Part shown: in pieces, positions 9,121 through 17,451 of the stretch
Layout: each line of letters opens with the position of its first letter
Numbering within the stretch: position 1 is the stretch's first letter
The notes under the pieces: model-generated
What the model saw: only the letters and a program-made list of their open reading frames with translations
The model's database searches: none
Told to the model about the DNA's origin: nothing
NCBI RefSeq assembly: GCF_014197035.1
Contig: NZ_JACIEU010000007.1
Coordinates: forward strand, 62,001 to 126,000
Direction: 5' to 3'
DNA length: 64,000 bases
Source of the DNA: Sphingobium scionense
GTDB taxonomy: Bacteria > Pseudomonadota > Alphaproteobacteria > Sphingomonadales > Sphingomonadaceae
Translations under genes and position numbers: made by a program

Positions 9121-10002
9121 ATGTCGAAACAGTCCTTCCCGACCTTCTATCTGTACGGCGAGCCGCACAGGCTGGTGGCGGAAGGCTTCGTCCATGTCGA
9201 AACGCTGGACGATCGATCACGCCCCAGCGAATGGACTATCAAGCCGCATGCCCATAGCGAGCTGAGCCATATATTCCTCATCACCTCGGGCGGCGGGGCG
9301 ATGGAGGCGGATGGCGCGGAGATGCGCTTCGTCGCGCCCAGCTTCCTGCTGGTGCCGGCTACCACCGTCCATGGCTTCAAATGGCTGGAGGAAACCGCCG
9401 GCTTCGTCATCACCATGGCCGACGCCTATCTACAGGATCTCGGCCGTCATGGCGCGGAACTGACCGGCCTGTTCGAGCGGCCCGACGCGATCGAGATGAG
9501 CGCCACCCAACTACCGCCGGTCGAACGGCTGGTGGCCGATCTGATGCGCGAACTCAGCTGGTCGGCGCCGGGCCACCGGGCGGCGGTCAATGCGGCGATG
9601 CTGTCGCTGCTGGTAACGGCGCTGCGCCACCGCAGCGCCGCCGTCCATGCTGCCCCCCGCGCCGGACCGCATGCGGCTATCGTGGCGCGGTTGCGCGAAC
9701 GGATCGAGCAGCGTTTCCGCCTGCGCGAGCCGGTATCGGTGCATGCCGCCGCGCTGGGCGTCAGCCAGACCGCGCTGCGCGTCGCCTGCGCCCGGATGGC
9801 GGGACGATCGCCGGCGCAGATGCTGGACCAGCGCGCCCTGCTCGAAGCGCAGCGGGCCTTGCTCTATTCCAACCTGTCGATCGCCGAGATCGGCTTTTCG
9901 ATCGGCTTTGCCGACCCGGCCTATTTCAGCCGCTTCTTCCAGCGGAACATGGGCCTGTCCGCCCGCGCCTATCGCGACGCGCAGCAGGGCGCGAACGGAT
10001 AA
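9121..10002 (+). CDS. pobR: AraC-family transcriptional regulator, probable activator of pobA
   Basis: The 293-residue protein has an N-terminal cupin-like effector domain (PHAHSELSHIFLITSGGG, about 41-58) and a C-terminal AraC/XylS double HTH (about 195-290). The latter shows HAAALGVSQTALR and IGFSIGFADPAYFSRFFQRNMG, the second being the canonical AraC signature. Its divergence from pobA makes a role as a 4-hydroxybenzoate-responsive activator likely, as for AraC-type PobR proteins in other bacteria. The frame is open from a TTG at 9085, but the ATG at 9121 (MSKQSFPTFYLYGEP) matches the family start. The intergenic 9003-9120 contains an AT-rich partly palindromic stretch near 9081-9095, a candidate operator. 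Confidence 0.85.
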   Translation: MSKQSFPTFYLYGEPHRLVAEGFVHVETLDDRSRPSEWTIKPHAHSELSHIFLITSGGGAMEADGAEMRFVAPSFLLVPATTVHGFKWLEETAGFVITMADAYLQDLGRHGAELTGLFERPDAIEMSATQLPPVERLVADLMRELSWSAPGHRAAVNAAMLSLLVTALRHRSAAVHAAPRAGPHAAIVARLRERIEQRFRLREPVSVHAAALGVSQTALRVACARMAGRSPAQMLDQRALLEAQRALLYSNLSIAEIGFSIGFADPAYFSRFFQRNMGLSARAYRDAQQGANG

Positions 10003-10052
10003 GACGCACGAACCCGTTCGCCTTTCGGCCTAATCCATATCTATCCAGAAAA

Positions 10053-10128
10053 TGGTGGAGCCTAGCGGGATCGAACCGCTGACCTCCTGCATGCCATGCA
10101 GGCGCTCTCCCAGCTGAGCTAAGGCCCC
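10053..10128 (-). tRNA. tRNA-Ala (anticodon GGC)
   Basis: Reverse complement folds into a full 76-nt cloverleaf: acceptor GGGGCCT/AGGCTCC, D-stem GCTC/GAGC, anticodon stem CCTGC/GCAGG with loop ATGGCAT (anticodon GGC, reads GCC/GCU), and T-loop TTCGATC. CCA is encoded. Confidence 0.97.
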
Positions 10129-10198
10129 ATCCTGATGCGGCGTGAACCGCGTGTCCGATGGTCAATACCATGTCCGGCAAAGCCGTCGGCAAAATCTT

Positions 10199-10274
<76 letters not shown>

Positions 10275-10346
10275 AAAGGTGGGCTGCCTATAAGCGAGGG
10301 ATTTTCGCCTTGCAACGGTCTTTTATGCAAAAAATCGCCGCCTTTC

Positions 10347-10360
10347 CTGATCTCGATCAA
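10347..10360. promoter_or_regulatory. FNR/CRP-like palindrome
   Basis: CTGAT-CTCG-ATCAA differs at one half-site base from the FNR consensus TTGAT-N4-ATCAA. It lies 172 nt upstream of the DUF2171 gene and 73 nt from the 5' end of tRNA-Ala(CGC). A single hit to a short motif is weak evidence. Confidence 0.3.
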
Positions 10361-10531
10361 GTGCCCCGGAAATCCGCCGTTTCCGCCATCGGCAGGGCGG
10401 TTGAAAGGCGCGACATTACCCGCCCGTAACGCCCGGAACGATGCCCTGCGTCACCCATTGATGCCGTGTCGGTGCAAGCAAGCACCACCGCCGAAGTGCA
10501 ATATCTTGCGGCAAAGATAAGGAGAAGGACA

Positions 10532-11446
10532 ATGGGTTACCAAGGCGGACGACGCTATGGTGGCGATGATCGCTACGCAACCGACTGGGATCGTGGCACC
10601 GATCGCTATCGCGCGACGCGCGACGATCGCGCCTATCGCTATGGCATGCGCGGCCAGTTCGGCGGGCCGGGCGCACGCCCCTATCCCAGCGACTATGACC
10701 CCGACGAACGCGGCTTCTTCGACCGGGCCGGCGACGAAATTCGCAGCTGGTTCGGCGATGACGAAGCGGAACGCCGGCGCGAATATGACGAATATTATAA
10801 CCGCCCCTATGGCGACCCGCGCGACCAGTCGAGCCGGCTGGGCTATGCGTCGGCCGCCAGCAGCAGCGACTATCTGCCGGGCCGCGGCTATACGCCCTAT
10901 AGTGGCGAACGCAGCGGCTATGGCAACGAGGATCATGGCTATCGCAACCGCGCCTTCGGGCAGGGCCATACCTATGGCGCGCATCATGACAGCAATTACC
11001 ATAGCTGGCGCCAGCAGCGGATCGACGAGCTGGACCGCGACTATGCCGAATATCAGCGCGAACATCGCGACCGCTTCAACAGCGAGTTCGGCACATGGCG
11101 CACCCGTCGCGGCGAGCAGCGCCAGGCGGTGACGCAGGTGCGCGAGCATATGGAAGTGGTCGGCAGCGATGGCGAACATGTCGGCACCGTCGACAAGCTG
11201 CGCGGCGACCGCATCATCCTAACCAAGAGCGATAGCGATGCGGGCGGTGTCCACCACTCCATCCCGTCCTCCTGGATCAAGTCGGTCGATGCAACCAAGG
11301 TGACGCTGGAAAAGAGCGCCGACGAAGCGCAGCATGCCTGGCGCACCGAGCGTGAACAGCAGGCGCTGTTCGGCGATCGCGACGACACGCGCGGTACCTA
11401 TGGCGCCGGATCGTCGACCAATTATGAAAAGAGCCGCTACCGCTGA
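10532..11446 (+). CDS. DUF2171 / SWFGD-domain protein
   Basis: The 304-residue protein has a Tyr/Arg/Gly/Asp-rich low-complexity N-terminal half containing the SWFGDDEAERRR motif (about residues 71-82, SWFGD domain). The C-terminal DUF2171 domain (about 205-270) shows VREHMEVVGSDGEHVGTVDKL, then HHSIPSSWI, a PRC-barrel-like fold thought to bind or sense something at the membrane or ribosome. Function is unknown. The ATG at 10532 follows an AAGGAGAAGG Shine-Dalgarno with ideal spacing; an in-frame earlier start lacks one. Biased composition (many Tyr, Arg, Asp) suggests a stress-associated, partly disordered protein. A strong terminator follows at 11626. Confidence 0.85.
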   Translation: MGYQGGRRYGGDDRYATDWDRGTDRYRATRDDRAYRYGMRGQFGGPGARPYPSDYDPDERGFFDRAGDEIRSWFGDDEAERRREYDEYYNRPYGDPRDQSSRLGYASAASSSDYLPGRGYTPYSGERSGYGNEDHGYRNRAFGQGHTYGAHHDSNYHSWRQQRIDELDRDYAEYQREHRDRFNSEFGTWRTRRGEQRQAVTQVREHMEVVGSDGEHVGTVDKLRGDRIILTKSDSDAGGVHHSIPSSWIKSVDATKVTLEKSADEAQHAWRTEREQQALFGDRDDTRGTYGAGSSTNYEKSRYR

Positions 11447-11590
11447 GAGTCTGTTTTGACATGCGCCTTTGGCGCATCCGCACCGGCCCACACCCCCACC
11501 CGACCTCCCATTCAGGATACACTCTGTGGGCGATCGGGTGGGGGTGTGGGCCGGCACCGCTTATCGAAATGCGCTCTTTCGCGCATTTCG
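11447..11590. repeat. Multi-hairpin intergenic repeat, copy A
   Basis: Begins with GAGTCTGT right after the preceding stop codon. It holds three hairpins. The first is ATGCGCC/GGCGCAT at 11461-11477. The second is a perfect 20-bp inverted repeat (11483-11502 with 11535-11554) of CCGGCCCACACC-type sequence. The third is CGAAATGCGC/GCGCATTTCG at 11565-11590 with loop TCTTTC. The last two have close counterparts, same order and orientation, at 17351-17439. Confidence 0.8.
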
Positions 11591-11625
11591 AGAAAAAGCC
11601 CGAACAAAGGCGGCGGTACAGGAAG

Positions 11626-11652
11626 GCCCGGCCGCGATGCCGGGCTTTTTTT
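11626..11652 (+). terminator. Rho-independent terminator of the DUF2171 gene
   Basis: Stem GCCCGGC (11626-11632), 6-nt loop, GCCGGGC (11639-11645), followed by T7 (11646-11652). It overlaps the stop codon of the convergent CitE-like gene. Confidence 0.85.
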
Positions 11653-12484
11653 ATATTGCGGCCAGCACGCGTTGCGCCTGCACCAGATGCGGGCGATCGA
11701 TCATCTTGCCGTCCAGTTTCAGCACGCCGGCACCCGGATTGGCGGCAAAGGCATCGATCACGGCGCGGGCATGATCGACCTCCGCCGGAGTCGGGGTGAA
11801 GCCGGCGTTGATCGCCGCGACCTGGACCGGGTGGATCGCCATCATGCCGGTAAAGCCGTCACGCCGCGCCCGGCCGACATAGGCGGTCAGATCGTCCATC
11901 GCGTCGATCCGGGGGAAGACCGTGTCGATCGCCGCGACGCCGGCGGCGTGGGCCGCGAACAATGTCAGGCTGCGCGCCATCTCGATCGGCGCGGTATAGC
12001 GGCCATCGGCCTCCCGCGCGCTGGTGGCGCCGATCGATGCGGGCAGATCCTCCGCGCCCCAGGTGAGGCCGGCGAGCCGATCCCGCACGCTGCGATAGCT
12101 GCCAAGCTCGAACAGGGCGGCGGGCGTCTCCGTGGCGATGGGCAGGATCGACGGCAGGCGCCCTGCCCCGGCCAGTTCCTCCAGCGCCAGGATGCTGGCC
12201 GCCCCTTCCGCCTTGGGCAGCATGATGCCATCGGGCGCGGCCGGCAGGATGATAGCCAGATCAGCCGCCGTCTGCCCCCCCTCCAGCGGATTGACGCGAA
12301 CGAAGGCGGTGCAATCCCGCCCGCCCGCCAGCCATGCAGCGATCGCGTCACGAGCCATGCCCTTGCGCTCGGGCGCGACCGAATCCTCCAGGTCGAGGAT
12401 GATCGCGTCCGCGCCGCTCGCCGCCGCCTTGTCGAACCGTTCGGGGCGATCGCCCGGGACAAAGAGCAGCGAGCGGAGTTTCAT
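11651..12484 (-). CDS. CitE-like HpcH/HpaI-family beta-hydroxyacyl-CoA lyase
   Basis: The 277-residue protein starts MKLRSLLFVPGDRPERFDKA. It carries the CitE-family signatures: DAIILDLEDSVAP (about 27-39, metal/substrate site), FVRVNPLEGG, IMLPKAEG (about 93-100), PIATETPAALF, and WGAEDL (about 148-153, metal-binding Glu/Asp). A stand-alone CitE lacking CitD/CitF partners acts on CoA esters rather than citrate. Placed beside a MaoC hydratase, methylcrotonyl-CoA carboxylase and isovaleryl-CoA dehydrogenase, it may cleave 3-hydroxy-3-methylglutaryl-CoA in leucine breakdown, as reported for M. tuberculosis Rv2498c. Its ATG overlaps the MaoC stop (ATGA), indicating translational coupling. Specificity is inferred from context. 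Confidence 0.88.
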   Translation of the reverse strand: MKLRSLLFVPGDRPERFDKAAASGADAIILDLEDSVAPERKGMARDAIAAWLAGGRDCTAFVRVNPLEGGQTAADLAIILPAAPDGIMLPKAEGAASILALEELAGAGRLPSILPIATETPAALFELGSYRSVRDRLAGLTWGAEDLPASIGATSAREADGRYTAPIEMARSLTLFAAHAAGVAAIDTVFPRIDAMDDLTAYVGRARRDGFTGMMAIHPVQVAAINAGFTPTPAEVDHARAVIDAFAANPGAGVLKLDGKMIDRPHLVQAQRVLAAI

Positions 12485-12933
12485 GCAGACCTCTTCTTGA
12501 GCAACGCCATACGCAGGCACTGGCAGACAATCTCGTCCCGCTGGTTGAGCAGGCGATGGGTGAAGGTGACGATGCCGGCCTCGGGACGCGAGCGGCTTTC
12601 CTTGAGGTCTGTAACCTCGGTTTCGCAGCGCAGCGTATCGCCGATGAACACCGGCTTGGGCATGACCAGCTTGTCATAGCCCAGGTTCGCGACCAGCGTG
12701 CCCATGGTGGTATCCCCTACCGACAGGCCGATCATCAGCGCGAAGCTGAAAGTGCCGTTGACCAGGATCTGGCCGAATTCCGACGCCTTGGCCGCCTCGG
12801 CATCCAGATGCAGCGGCTGGGGATTATGGGTCATGCACGTGAACAGCAGATTGTCGGTCTCGGTCACCGTGCGGCGCAGTTCATGCGCGATCCGGTCCCC
12901 CACCTGCCATTCGTCATAATGCCTGCCCGCCAT
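12481..12933 (-). CDS. MaoC-family (R)-specific enoyl-CoA hydratase
   Basis: The 150-residue hot-dog-fold protein starts MAGRHYDEWQVGDRIAHELR. It shows the MaoC segments TETDNLLFTCMTHNPQPLHLD (about 22-42, with the catalytic Asn/His equivalents) and FGQILVNGTFSFALMIGLSVGD (about 53-74). In this cluster it is the only hydratase gene, so it likely hydrates 3-methylglutaconyl-CoA in place of a LiuC-type crotonase. It overlaps the CitE-like gene by 4 nt (ATGA). A 12-codon in-frame extension upstream is possible, but the ATG at 12931-12933 gives the family start. Confidence 0.88.
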   Translation of the reverse strand: MAGRHYDEWQVGDRIAHELRRTVTETDNLLFTCMTHNPQPLHLDAEAAKASEFGQILVNGTFSFALMIGLSVGDTTMGTLVANLGYDKLVMPKPVFIGDTLRCETEVTDLKESRSRPEAGIVTFTHRLLNQRDEIVCQCLRMALLKKRSA

Positions 12934-12996
12934 ATATCGCCCTCTATATAAATATGCACAATAGTGCAATTATCATTCCATGACGCCGGAGCTGGC

Positions 12997-14838
12997 TCAG
13001 CCCTCGGCCTGATCGATTAGCGCCAGCAGCACGCCCTCGCTCACCTGCCCGCCCTCGGCCGCGTTCAGTTCGGCGACCACGCCGTCGAACGGCGCGACCA
13101 GGCTATGCTCCATCTTCATCGCTTCGAGCGTCAGCAGCTTCTGCCCCTTGGTCACCGCCTGCCCGGCCGTCACCGCCACCGCAATGATGCGGCCGGGCAT
13201 GGGCGACAGGATCGCGCCGTCCGACGCCGCACCGCCCGCGCCACCGGCGACACGCCAGGGCGTCATTTCCCAGACCTGCCCGCCCTCGGCAATCAGCACA
13301 TCCTCCAGCGGCCGGGCTTCACCCAGGCGCGGATCATAGCGCACCGCATGGGGATGGCCGTTCAGCAGGAAACTCGCCTCCGCGCGGACCGGCGCATTGA
13401 GTCGGAAACCCGCCAGCGCCCCGCCCGGCGTCAGCGCCGCGGCCGCATCGGCCAGTGCCGCGTCGGACGGATCGGCCGGCGGCAACAGCGCGTCGCCCTC
13501 CCGCGCGATCAGGCCGGTGTCCAGCCGGGCCGCCGCGAAGTCCGCATTCTCCAGCGCCTTGACCAGAAAGCCCGCATTGGTGCGCAGCGGCCAGATCACC
13601 GTCTCGTCGAGCGCCGCCGCCAGCCGCAGCCGGGCCGCGTCGCGCGTGTCGCCATGGGCGATGACCTTGGCGATCATCGGGTCATAATAGGGCGAAATCG
13701 CCGCCCCTTCCTCGACGCCGGTGTCGATGCGCGCACCGCCGCCCAGCTCAAACCTGTCGAGCGTGCCGATCGAGGGCAGGAAGCCCTTGGCCGGATCCTC
13801 GGCATAGAGGCGCGCTTCCATCGCCCAGCCATTGATCGACAGTTGCTCCTGCGTCCGCGGCAGCGGCTCGCCCGACGCGACCCGCAACTGCCATTCGACC
13901 AGATCCTGGCCGGTAATCTCCTCGGTCACGGGATGTTCGACCTGAAGCCGGGTGTTCATTTCCATGAACCAGATGCGATCGGCGCGCAGCCCGTCGGAGC
14001 CGTCGGCGATGAACTCGATCGTGCCGGCGCCGACATAGTCGACCGCCTTGGCCGCATTGACCGCCGCCTGGCACACGGCCGCGCGGGTCGCTTCATCCAT
14101 GCCCGGTGCCGGCGCTTCCTCGATCACCTTCTGATGGCGACGCTGGAGCGAACAGTCGCGCTCGAACAGATGGACGACATTGCCATGCTTGTCGCCGAAC
14201 ACCTGCACCTCGATATGGCGCGGGTTGGTGATCCATTTTTCCAGCAGCACCTGGTCGTTGCCGAAGCTGGACGCGGCCTCGCGCCGGCAGGACAGCAAGG
14301 CGTCGGCAAAGTCGGCCGCAGCATCGACCTTGCGCATCCCCTTCCCGCCACCGCCGGCCACCGCCTTGATGAGGACCGGATAGCCGATCGCATCCGCCTC
14401 CGCCGCCAGCCGTTCGGGTGACTGGTCTTCGCCCAGATAGCCGGGCGTGGTCGGCACGCCCGCATCCTGCATCAATGTCTTGGCCGCGTCCTTCAGGCCC
14501 ATGGCGGTGATGGAGGACGGGTTGGGGCCGACCCAGATCAGGCCCGCATCGATCACCGCCTGCGCGAACTCGGCATTTTCCGACAGGAAGCCGTAGCCGG
14601 GGTGAATCGCCTGCGCGCCTGTCGCCTTCGCTGTCGCGATGATCCGGTCGCCGACCAGATAGGATTCGCGCACCGGCGACGGGCCGATATGCACCGCCTC
14701 GTCCGCTTCGCGCACATGCAGCGCGTCGGCATCGGCATCGGAATAGACCGCGATCGTGCGGATACCCAGCCGCCGCGCGGTGCGGATCACCCGACAGGCA
14801 ATTTCGCCACGATTGGCGATGAGGAGGGATTCAAGCAC
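12997..14838 (-). CDS. mccA: Methylcrotonyl-CoA carboxylase, alpha (biotin) subunit
   Basis: ATP-dependent biotin carboxylase and biotin carrier of the enzyme that carboxylates 3-methylcrotonyl-CoA in leucine catabolism. Domains in order: biotin carboxylase N-domain (LLIANRGEIACRVIRTARRLG), ATP-grasp (AVAGGGGKGM, FMEMNTRLQVEHPVTEEITG), biotin carboxylase C-domain, then a biotinyl domain whose TLEAMKMEH motif (Lys about residue 580) is biotinylated. The longest frame begins at an ATG (14857-14859) inside a 27-bp repeat. The GTG at 14836-14838 has GGGAG six bases upstream and gives MLESLLIANRGE, so it is preferred: the ATG was probably supplied by repeat insertion. The beta subunit is at 15318-16919. 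Confidence 0.93.
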   Translation of the reverse strand: MLESLLIANRGEIACRVIRTARRLGIRTIAVYSDADADALHVREADEAVHIGPSPVRESYLVGDRIIATAKATGAQAIHPGYGFLSENAEFAQAVIDAGLIWVGPNPSSITAMGLKDAAKTLMQDAGVPTTPGYLGEDQSPERLAAEADAIGYPVLIKAVAGGGGKGMRKVDAAADFADALLSCRREAASSFGNDQVLLEKWITNPRHIEVQVFGDKHGNVVHLFERDCSLQRRHQKVIEEAPAPGMDEATRAAVCQAAVNAAKAVDYVGAGTIEFIADGSDGLRADRIWFMEMNTRLQVEHPVTEEITGQDLVEWQLRVASGEPLPRTQEQLSINGWAMEARLYAEDPAKGFLPSIGTLDRFELGGGARIDTGVEEGAAISPYYDPMIAKVIAHGDTRDAARLRLAAALDETVIWPLRTNAGFLVKALENADFAAARLDTGLIAREGDALLPPADPSDAALADAAAALTPGGALAGFRLNAPVRAEASFLLNGHPHAVRYDPRLGEARPLEDVLIAEGGQVWEMTPWRVAGGAGGAASDGAILSPMPGRIIAVAVTAGQAVTKGQKLLTLEAMKMEHSLVAPFDGVVAELNAAEGGQVSEGVLLALIDQAEG

Positions 14839-14853
14839 CACAGTCTCCCAATT

Positions 14854-14880
14854 CGTCATGCTGAACTTGTTTCAGCATCC
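14854..14880. repeat. 27-bp inverted repeat, left arm (REP-like)
   Basis: Exact inverse of 15214-15240. Each arm is itself roughly palindromic (GCTGAACTTGTTTCAGC core). The two arms enclose the GIY-YIG gene, and this arm overlaps the longest possible N-terminus of mccA. Confidence 0.9.
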
Positions 14881-14905
14881 ATTTCGCCGCAGGCTGGGCA
14901 TTGCG

Positions 14906-15238
14906 ATGGACAAACAGCCTTGCGTCTATATTTTGAGCAGCAAGCCCTATGGCACGCTCTACATCGGCGTAACGTCCGACCTTGTAGGCAGACTTTACCA
15001 GCATCGCACCGATAGCATTGCCGGTTTCACCAGGCGCCACGCCGTCCATCACCTCGTCCGGTTCGAGATGTTCGGCAGCATGGAGGCCGCCATCCTGCGC
15101 GAGAAGCAACTCAAGCGCTGGCACCGCCAATGGAAGATCAATCTGATCGAGAGCGACAATCCGCATTGGGCCAACCTTGCACCCTCCATCGGGCTTCCAG
15201 CCTTGCCCCCGATGGATGCTGAAACAAGTTCAGCATGA
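14906..15238 (+). CDS. GIY-YIG domain nuclease
   Basis: The 110-residue single-domain protein starts MDKQPCVYILSSKPYGTLYI. The GIY-YIG pattern appears as VYIL...LYIGVTSDLVGRLYQH (about 7-33), with the Arg and the Glu in EKQLKRWHRQWK (about 67-78) completing the nuclease core. It matches the short UPF0213/YhbQ-like group common in sphingomonads. The gene sits opposite to and between mccA and mccB. It is enclosed by a perfect 27-bp inverted repeat whose right arm encodes the last residues (MDAETSSA) and ends 2 nt after the stop. This suggests the nuclease and repeat move or spread together; that is inference. Confidence 0.9.
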   Translation: MDKQPCVYILSSKPYGTLYIGVTSDLVGRLYQHRTDSIAGFTRRHAVHHLVRFEMFGSMEAAILREKQLKRWHRQWKINLIESDNPHWANLAPSIGLPALPPMDAETSSA

Positions 15239-15240
15239 CG
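15214..15240. repeat. 27-bp inverted repeat, right arm (REP-like)
   Basis: Perfect inverse of 14854-14880; encodes the C-terminal tail of the GIY-YIG protein. Confidence 0.9.
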
Positions 15241-15261
15241 ATAGGGCCTAAAGACGCGCGC

Positions 15262-15286
15262 CCTCCCCGAGACAAGCTCGGGGAGG
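15262..15286. terminator. Hairpin downstream of mccB
   Basis: Perfect 10-bp stem CCTCCCCGAG/CTCGGGGAGG with 5-nt loop, 31 nt past the mccB stop on the minus strand. No T-run, so it may be another small repeat or a 3'-end stabiliser rather than a true terminator. Confidence 0.4.
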
Positions 15287-15317
15287 AATGAGAGGGGCAG
15301 CATCGCCTCCACGCCGA

Positions 15318-16919
15318 TCACATCCGGAACACGCCGAACTGGGCGCGATCGTCCACCGGCGCATTGAGCGCAGCAGCGAAGGCCAGCCCGAGCACATCCC
15401 GTGTCTGGGCCGGATCGATCACGCCGTCGTCCCACAGGCGCGAGGTCGCGAAATAGGGATTGCCTTCATCCTCATATTTCTGGCGCACCGGCGCCTTGAA
15501 GGCTTCGGCCTCTTCCGGCGTCCATTTCGATGCGTCGCGGTGAACGGTCGCCAGCACGCTTGCCGCCTGTTCGCCGCCCATCACGCTGATCCGGCTGTTG
15601 GGCCAGGTGAAGAGGAAGCGCGGCTGATAGGCGCGCCCGCACATGCCGTAATTGCCCGCGCCGAAGCTGCCGCCGATCAGCACCGTGACCTTGGGCACCT
15701 GTGCCGTCGCCACCGCCGTCACCAGCTTGGCGCCATGCTTGGCGATCCCCTCCGCCTCATATTTGCCGCCGACCATGAAGCCGGAAATATTCTGGAGGAA
15801 CAGCAGCGGAATGCGCCGCTGGCAGGCCAGTTCGATGAAATGGGCGCCCTTTTGCGCGCTTTCGCTGAACAGCACGCCGTTGTTCGCCAGGATCGCCACC
15901 GGCATGCCCCAGATATGGGCGAAGCCGCAGACCAATGTGGTGCCGTAGAGCGGCTTGAACTCGTGAAATTCGCTGCCGTCGACGATCCGCGCGATCACTT
16001 CGCGCACATCATAGGGCGCGCGCACATCCTGGGGGATGATGCCGTAGAGGTCGGCCGGATCGAACTTGGGCGAGCGCGGGTCGCGCAGGTTGAGGTCGCT
16101 CTGGCGATCGGGCTGCAGGGTCGAGACGATATCGCGCACGATGGACAGCGCATGCTCATCATTGTCCGCGACATGATCGACCACGCCCGACTTGCGGCCA
16201 TGCAGGTCGCCGCCGCCCAGATCCTCCGCGCTGATGACCTCGCCCGTCGCCGCCTGCACCAGTGGCGGGCCGGCGAGGAAGATGGTGCCCTGGTTGCGGA
16301 CGATCACCGTCTCGTCCGACATGGCCGGGACATAGGCGCCACCCGCCGTGCAACTACCCATGACGCACGCGATCTGCGGAATGCCGCGCGCCGACAGGTT
16401 CGCCTGATTATAGAAGATGCGGCCGAAATGGTCGCGGTCGGGGAAGACCTCCGCCTGGTTGGGCAGGTTGGCGCCGCCACTGTCGACCAGATAGACGCAG
16501 GGCAGCCGGTTTTCGAGCGCGACTTCCTGCGCGCGCAGATGCTTCTTCACCGTGACGGGATAATAGGTGCCGCCCTTCACCGTGGCATCGTTGCAGGCGA
16601 TCATCACCTGTCGCCCCGACACCCGGCCGATGCCGGCGATCATGCCGGCGCCGGGCACCTCGTCGCCATATTGGCCAGTGGCGGCGAGTTGGCCGATCTC
16701 CAGGAATGGCGAGCCGGGATCGAGCAGACGCTCCACGCGATCGCGCGGCAGCAGCTTGCCGCGCCCGACATGCTTGTCGCGCGCGGCCGGCGATCCGCCC
16801 AACGCCGCGTCGGCGACCTTGCCGCGCAATTCCTCCGCCAGCGCGCGATTATGCGCAGCATTGGCGCGGAAGGCTTCGCTATCGGGCGACAGCTTGCTGT
16901 CCAGAACCGGTGCGCTCAT
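15318..16919 (-). CDS. mccB: Methylcrotonyl-CoA carboxylase, beta (carboxyltransferase) subunit
   Basis: Transfers CO2 from carboxybiotin to 3-methylcrotonyl-CoA, giving 3-methylglutaconyl-CoA. The 533-residue length is typical. It starts [20 protein letters not shown] and has the two crotonase-fold carboxyltransferase halves. Signatures include [22 protein letters not shown] (about 53-74), [19 protein letters not shown] (diagnostic of MCC-beta rather than PccB/AccD), [16 protein letters not shown], and [16 protein letters not shown] in the C-terminal half. The frame is open much further upstream, but the ATG at 16917-16919 matches the family. Its partner mccA lies downstream on the same strand beyond the inserted GIY-YIG unit. 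Confidence 0.95.
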   Translation of the reverse strand: MSAPVLDSKLSPDSEAFRANAAHNRALAEELRGKVADAALGGSPAARDKHVGRGKLLPRDRVERLLDPGSPFLEIGQLAATGQYGDEVPGAGMIAGIGRVSGRQVMIACNDATVKGGTYYPVTVKKHLRAQEVALENRLPCVYLVDSGGANLPNQAEVFPDRDHFGRIFYNQANLSARGIPQIACVMGSCTAGGAYVPAMSDETVIVRNQGTIFLAGPPLVQAATGEVISAEDLGGGDLHGRKSGVVDHVADNDEHALSIVRDIVSTLQPDRQSDLNLRDPRSPKFDPADLYGIIPQDVRAPYDVREVIARIVDGSEFHEFKPLYGTTLVCGFAHIWGMPVAILANNGVLFSESAQKGAHFIELACQRRIPLLFLQNISGFMVGGKYEAEGIAKHGAKLVTAVATAQVPKVTVLIGGSFGAGNYGMCGRAYQPRFLFTWPNSRISVMGGEQAASVLATVHRDASKWTPEEAEAFKAPVRQKYEDEGNPYFATSRLWDDGVIDPAQTRDVLGLAFAAALNAPVDDRAQFGVFRM

Positions 16920-16958
16920 GCCCTCGCCTTCCCGGCGTCCGCGTGCCACAGAGCAGAT

Positions 16959-17297
16959 ATGCCCACCATCATCCTCCTCATCCTCTCCAACCTGTTCATG
17001 ACCACCGCCTGGTACTGGCACCTCAAAGGCGGCATGAACAAACCGCTGATGCTGGTCATCCTGATCAGCTGGGCGATCGCCTTCGTCGAATATTGCCTGG
17101 CGGTGCCCGCCAACCGCATCGGCTTTGCCCATGGCTGGTCCGCCGGACAACTCAAGATCGCGCAGGAAGCCATCGCCCTCGTGATCTTCGGCATCTTCAT
17201 GGTGACGGTGCTGGGCGAACCGCTCCACTGGCGCCACGCGGCGGCCTTTGCCTGCATCATGGCGGCGGTCGGCTTCCTGTTCGTAGGGCGGAGCTGA
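16959..17297 (+). CDS. DUF486 family membrane protein
   Basis: The 112-residue hydrophobic protein has about four predicted membrane helices (residues about 2-20, 27-46, 66-84, 90-108). It contains the DUF486 sequences [13 protein letters not shown] and [14 protein letters not shown], close to small-multidrug-resistance-like folds. Function is unknown. It is transcribed opposite to and between mccB (divergent, 39-nt gap) and ivd, so it splits the leucine cluster. The ATG at 16959 gives [14 protein letters not shown], the conserved start. Confidence 0.88.
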   Translation: MPTIILLILSNLFMTTAWYWHLKGGMNKPLMLVILISWAIAFVEYCLAVPANRIGFAHGWSAGQLKIAQEAIALVIFGIFMVTVLGEPLHWRHAAAFACIMAAVGFLFVGRS

Positions 17298-17321
17298 TTC
17301 AGGAAAGAACGGCGCCAGCCC

Positions 17322-17450
17322 TTCAGACGAGGCACGGGACTCGTCTGAACCCCACCCGGCCGCCCACGACAATATCCTGATTGGGCGGCCGGGTGGGGGT
17401 GCGGGCCGGTGCGGCCAAATGCGCTCTTTCGCGCATTTGCAGACAGACTC
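17322..17450. repeat. Multi-hairpin intergenic repeat, copy B
   Basis: Three perfect hairpins. They are TTCAGACGAG/CTCGTCTGAA (17322-17349), a 16-bp inverted repeat CCCACCCGGCCGCCCA with its complement (17351-17366/17382-17397), and CAAATGCGC/GCGCATTTG (17416-17439) with loop TCTTTC identical to copy A. It ends with ACAGACTC (17443-17450), the inverse of the GAGTCTGT that opens copy A at 11447. It fills the gap between convergent DUF486 and ivd. Confidence 0.8.
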
Positions 17451-17451
17451 C

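Noticed and set aside
15288..16958. Long plus frame upstream of the DUF486 gene
   Set aside because: Antisense to mccB; the real gene begins at the ATG at 16959 with the DUF486 sequence.
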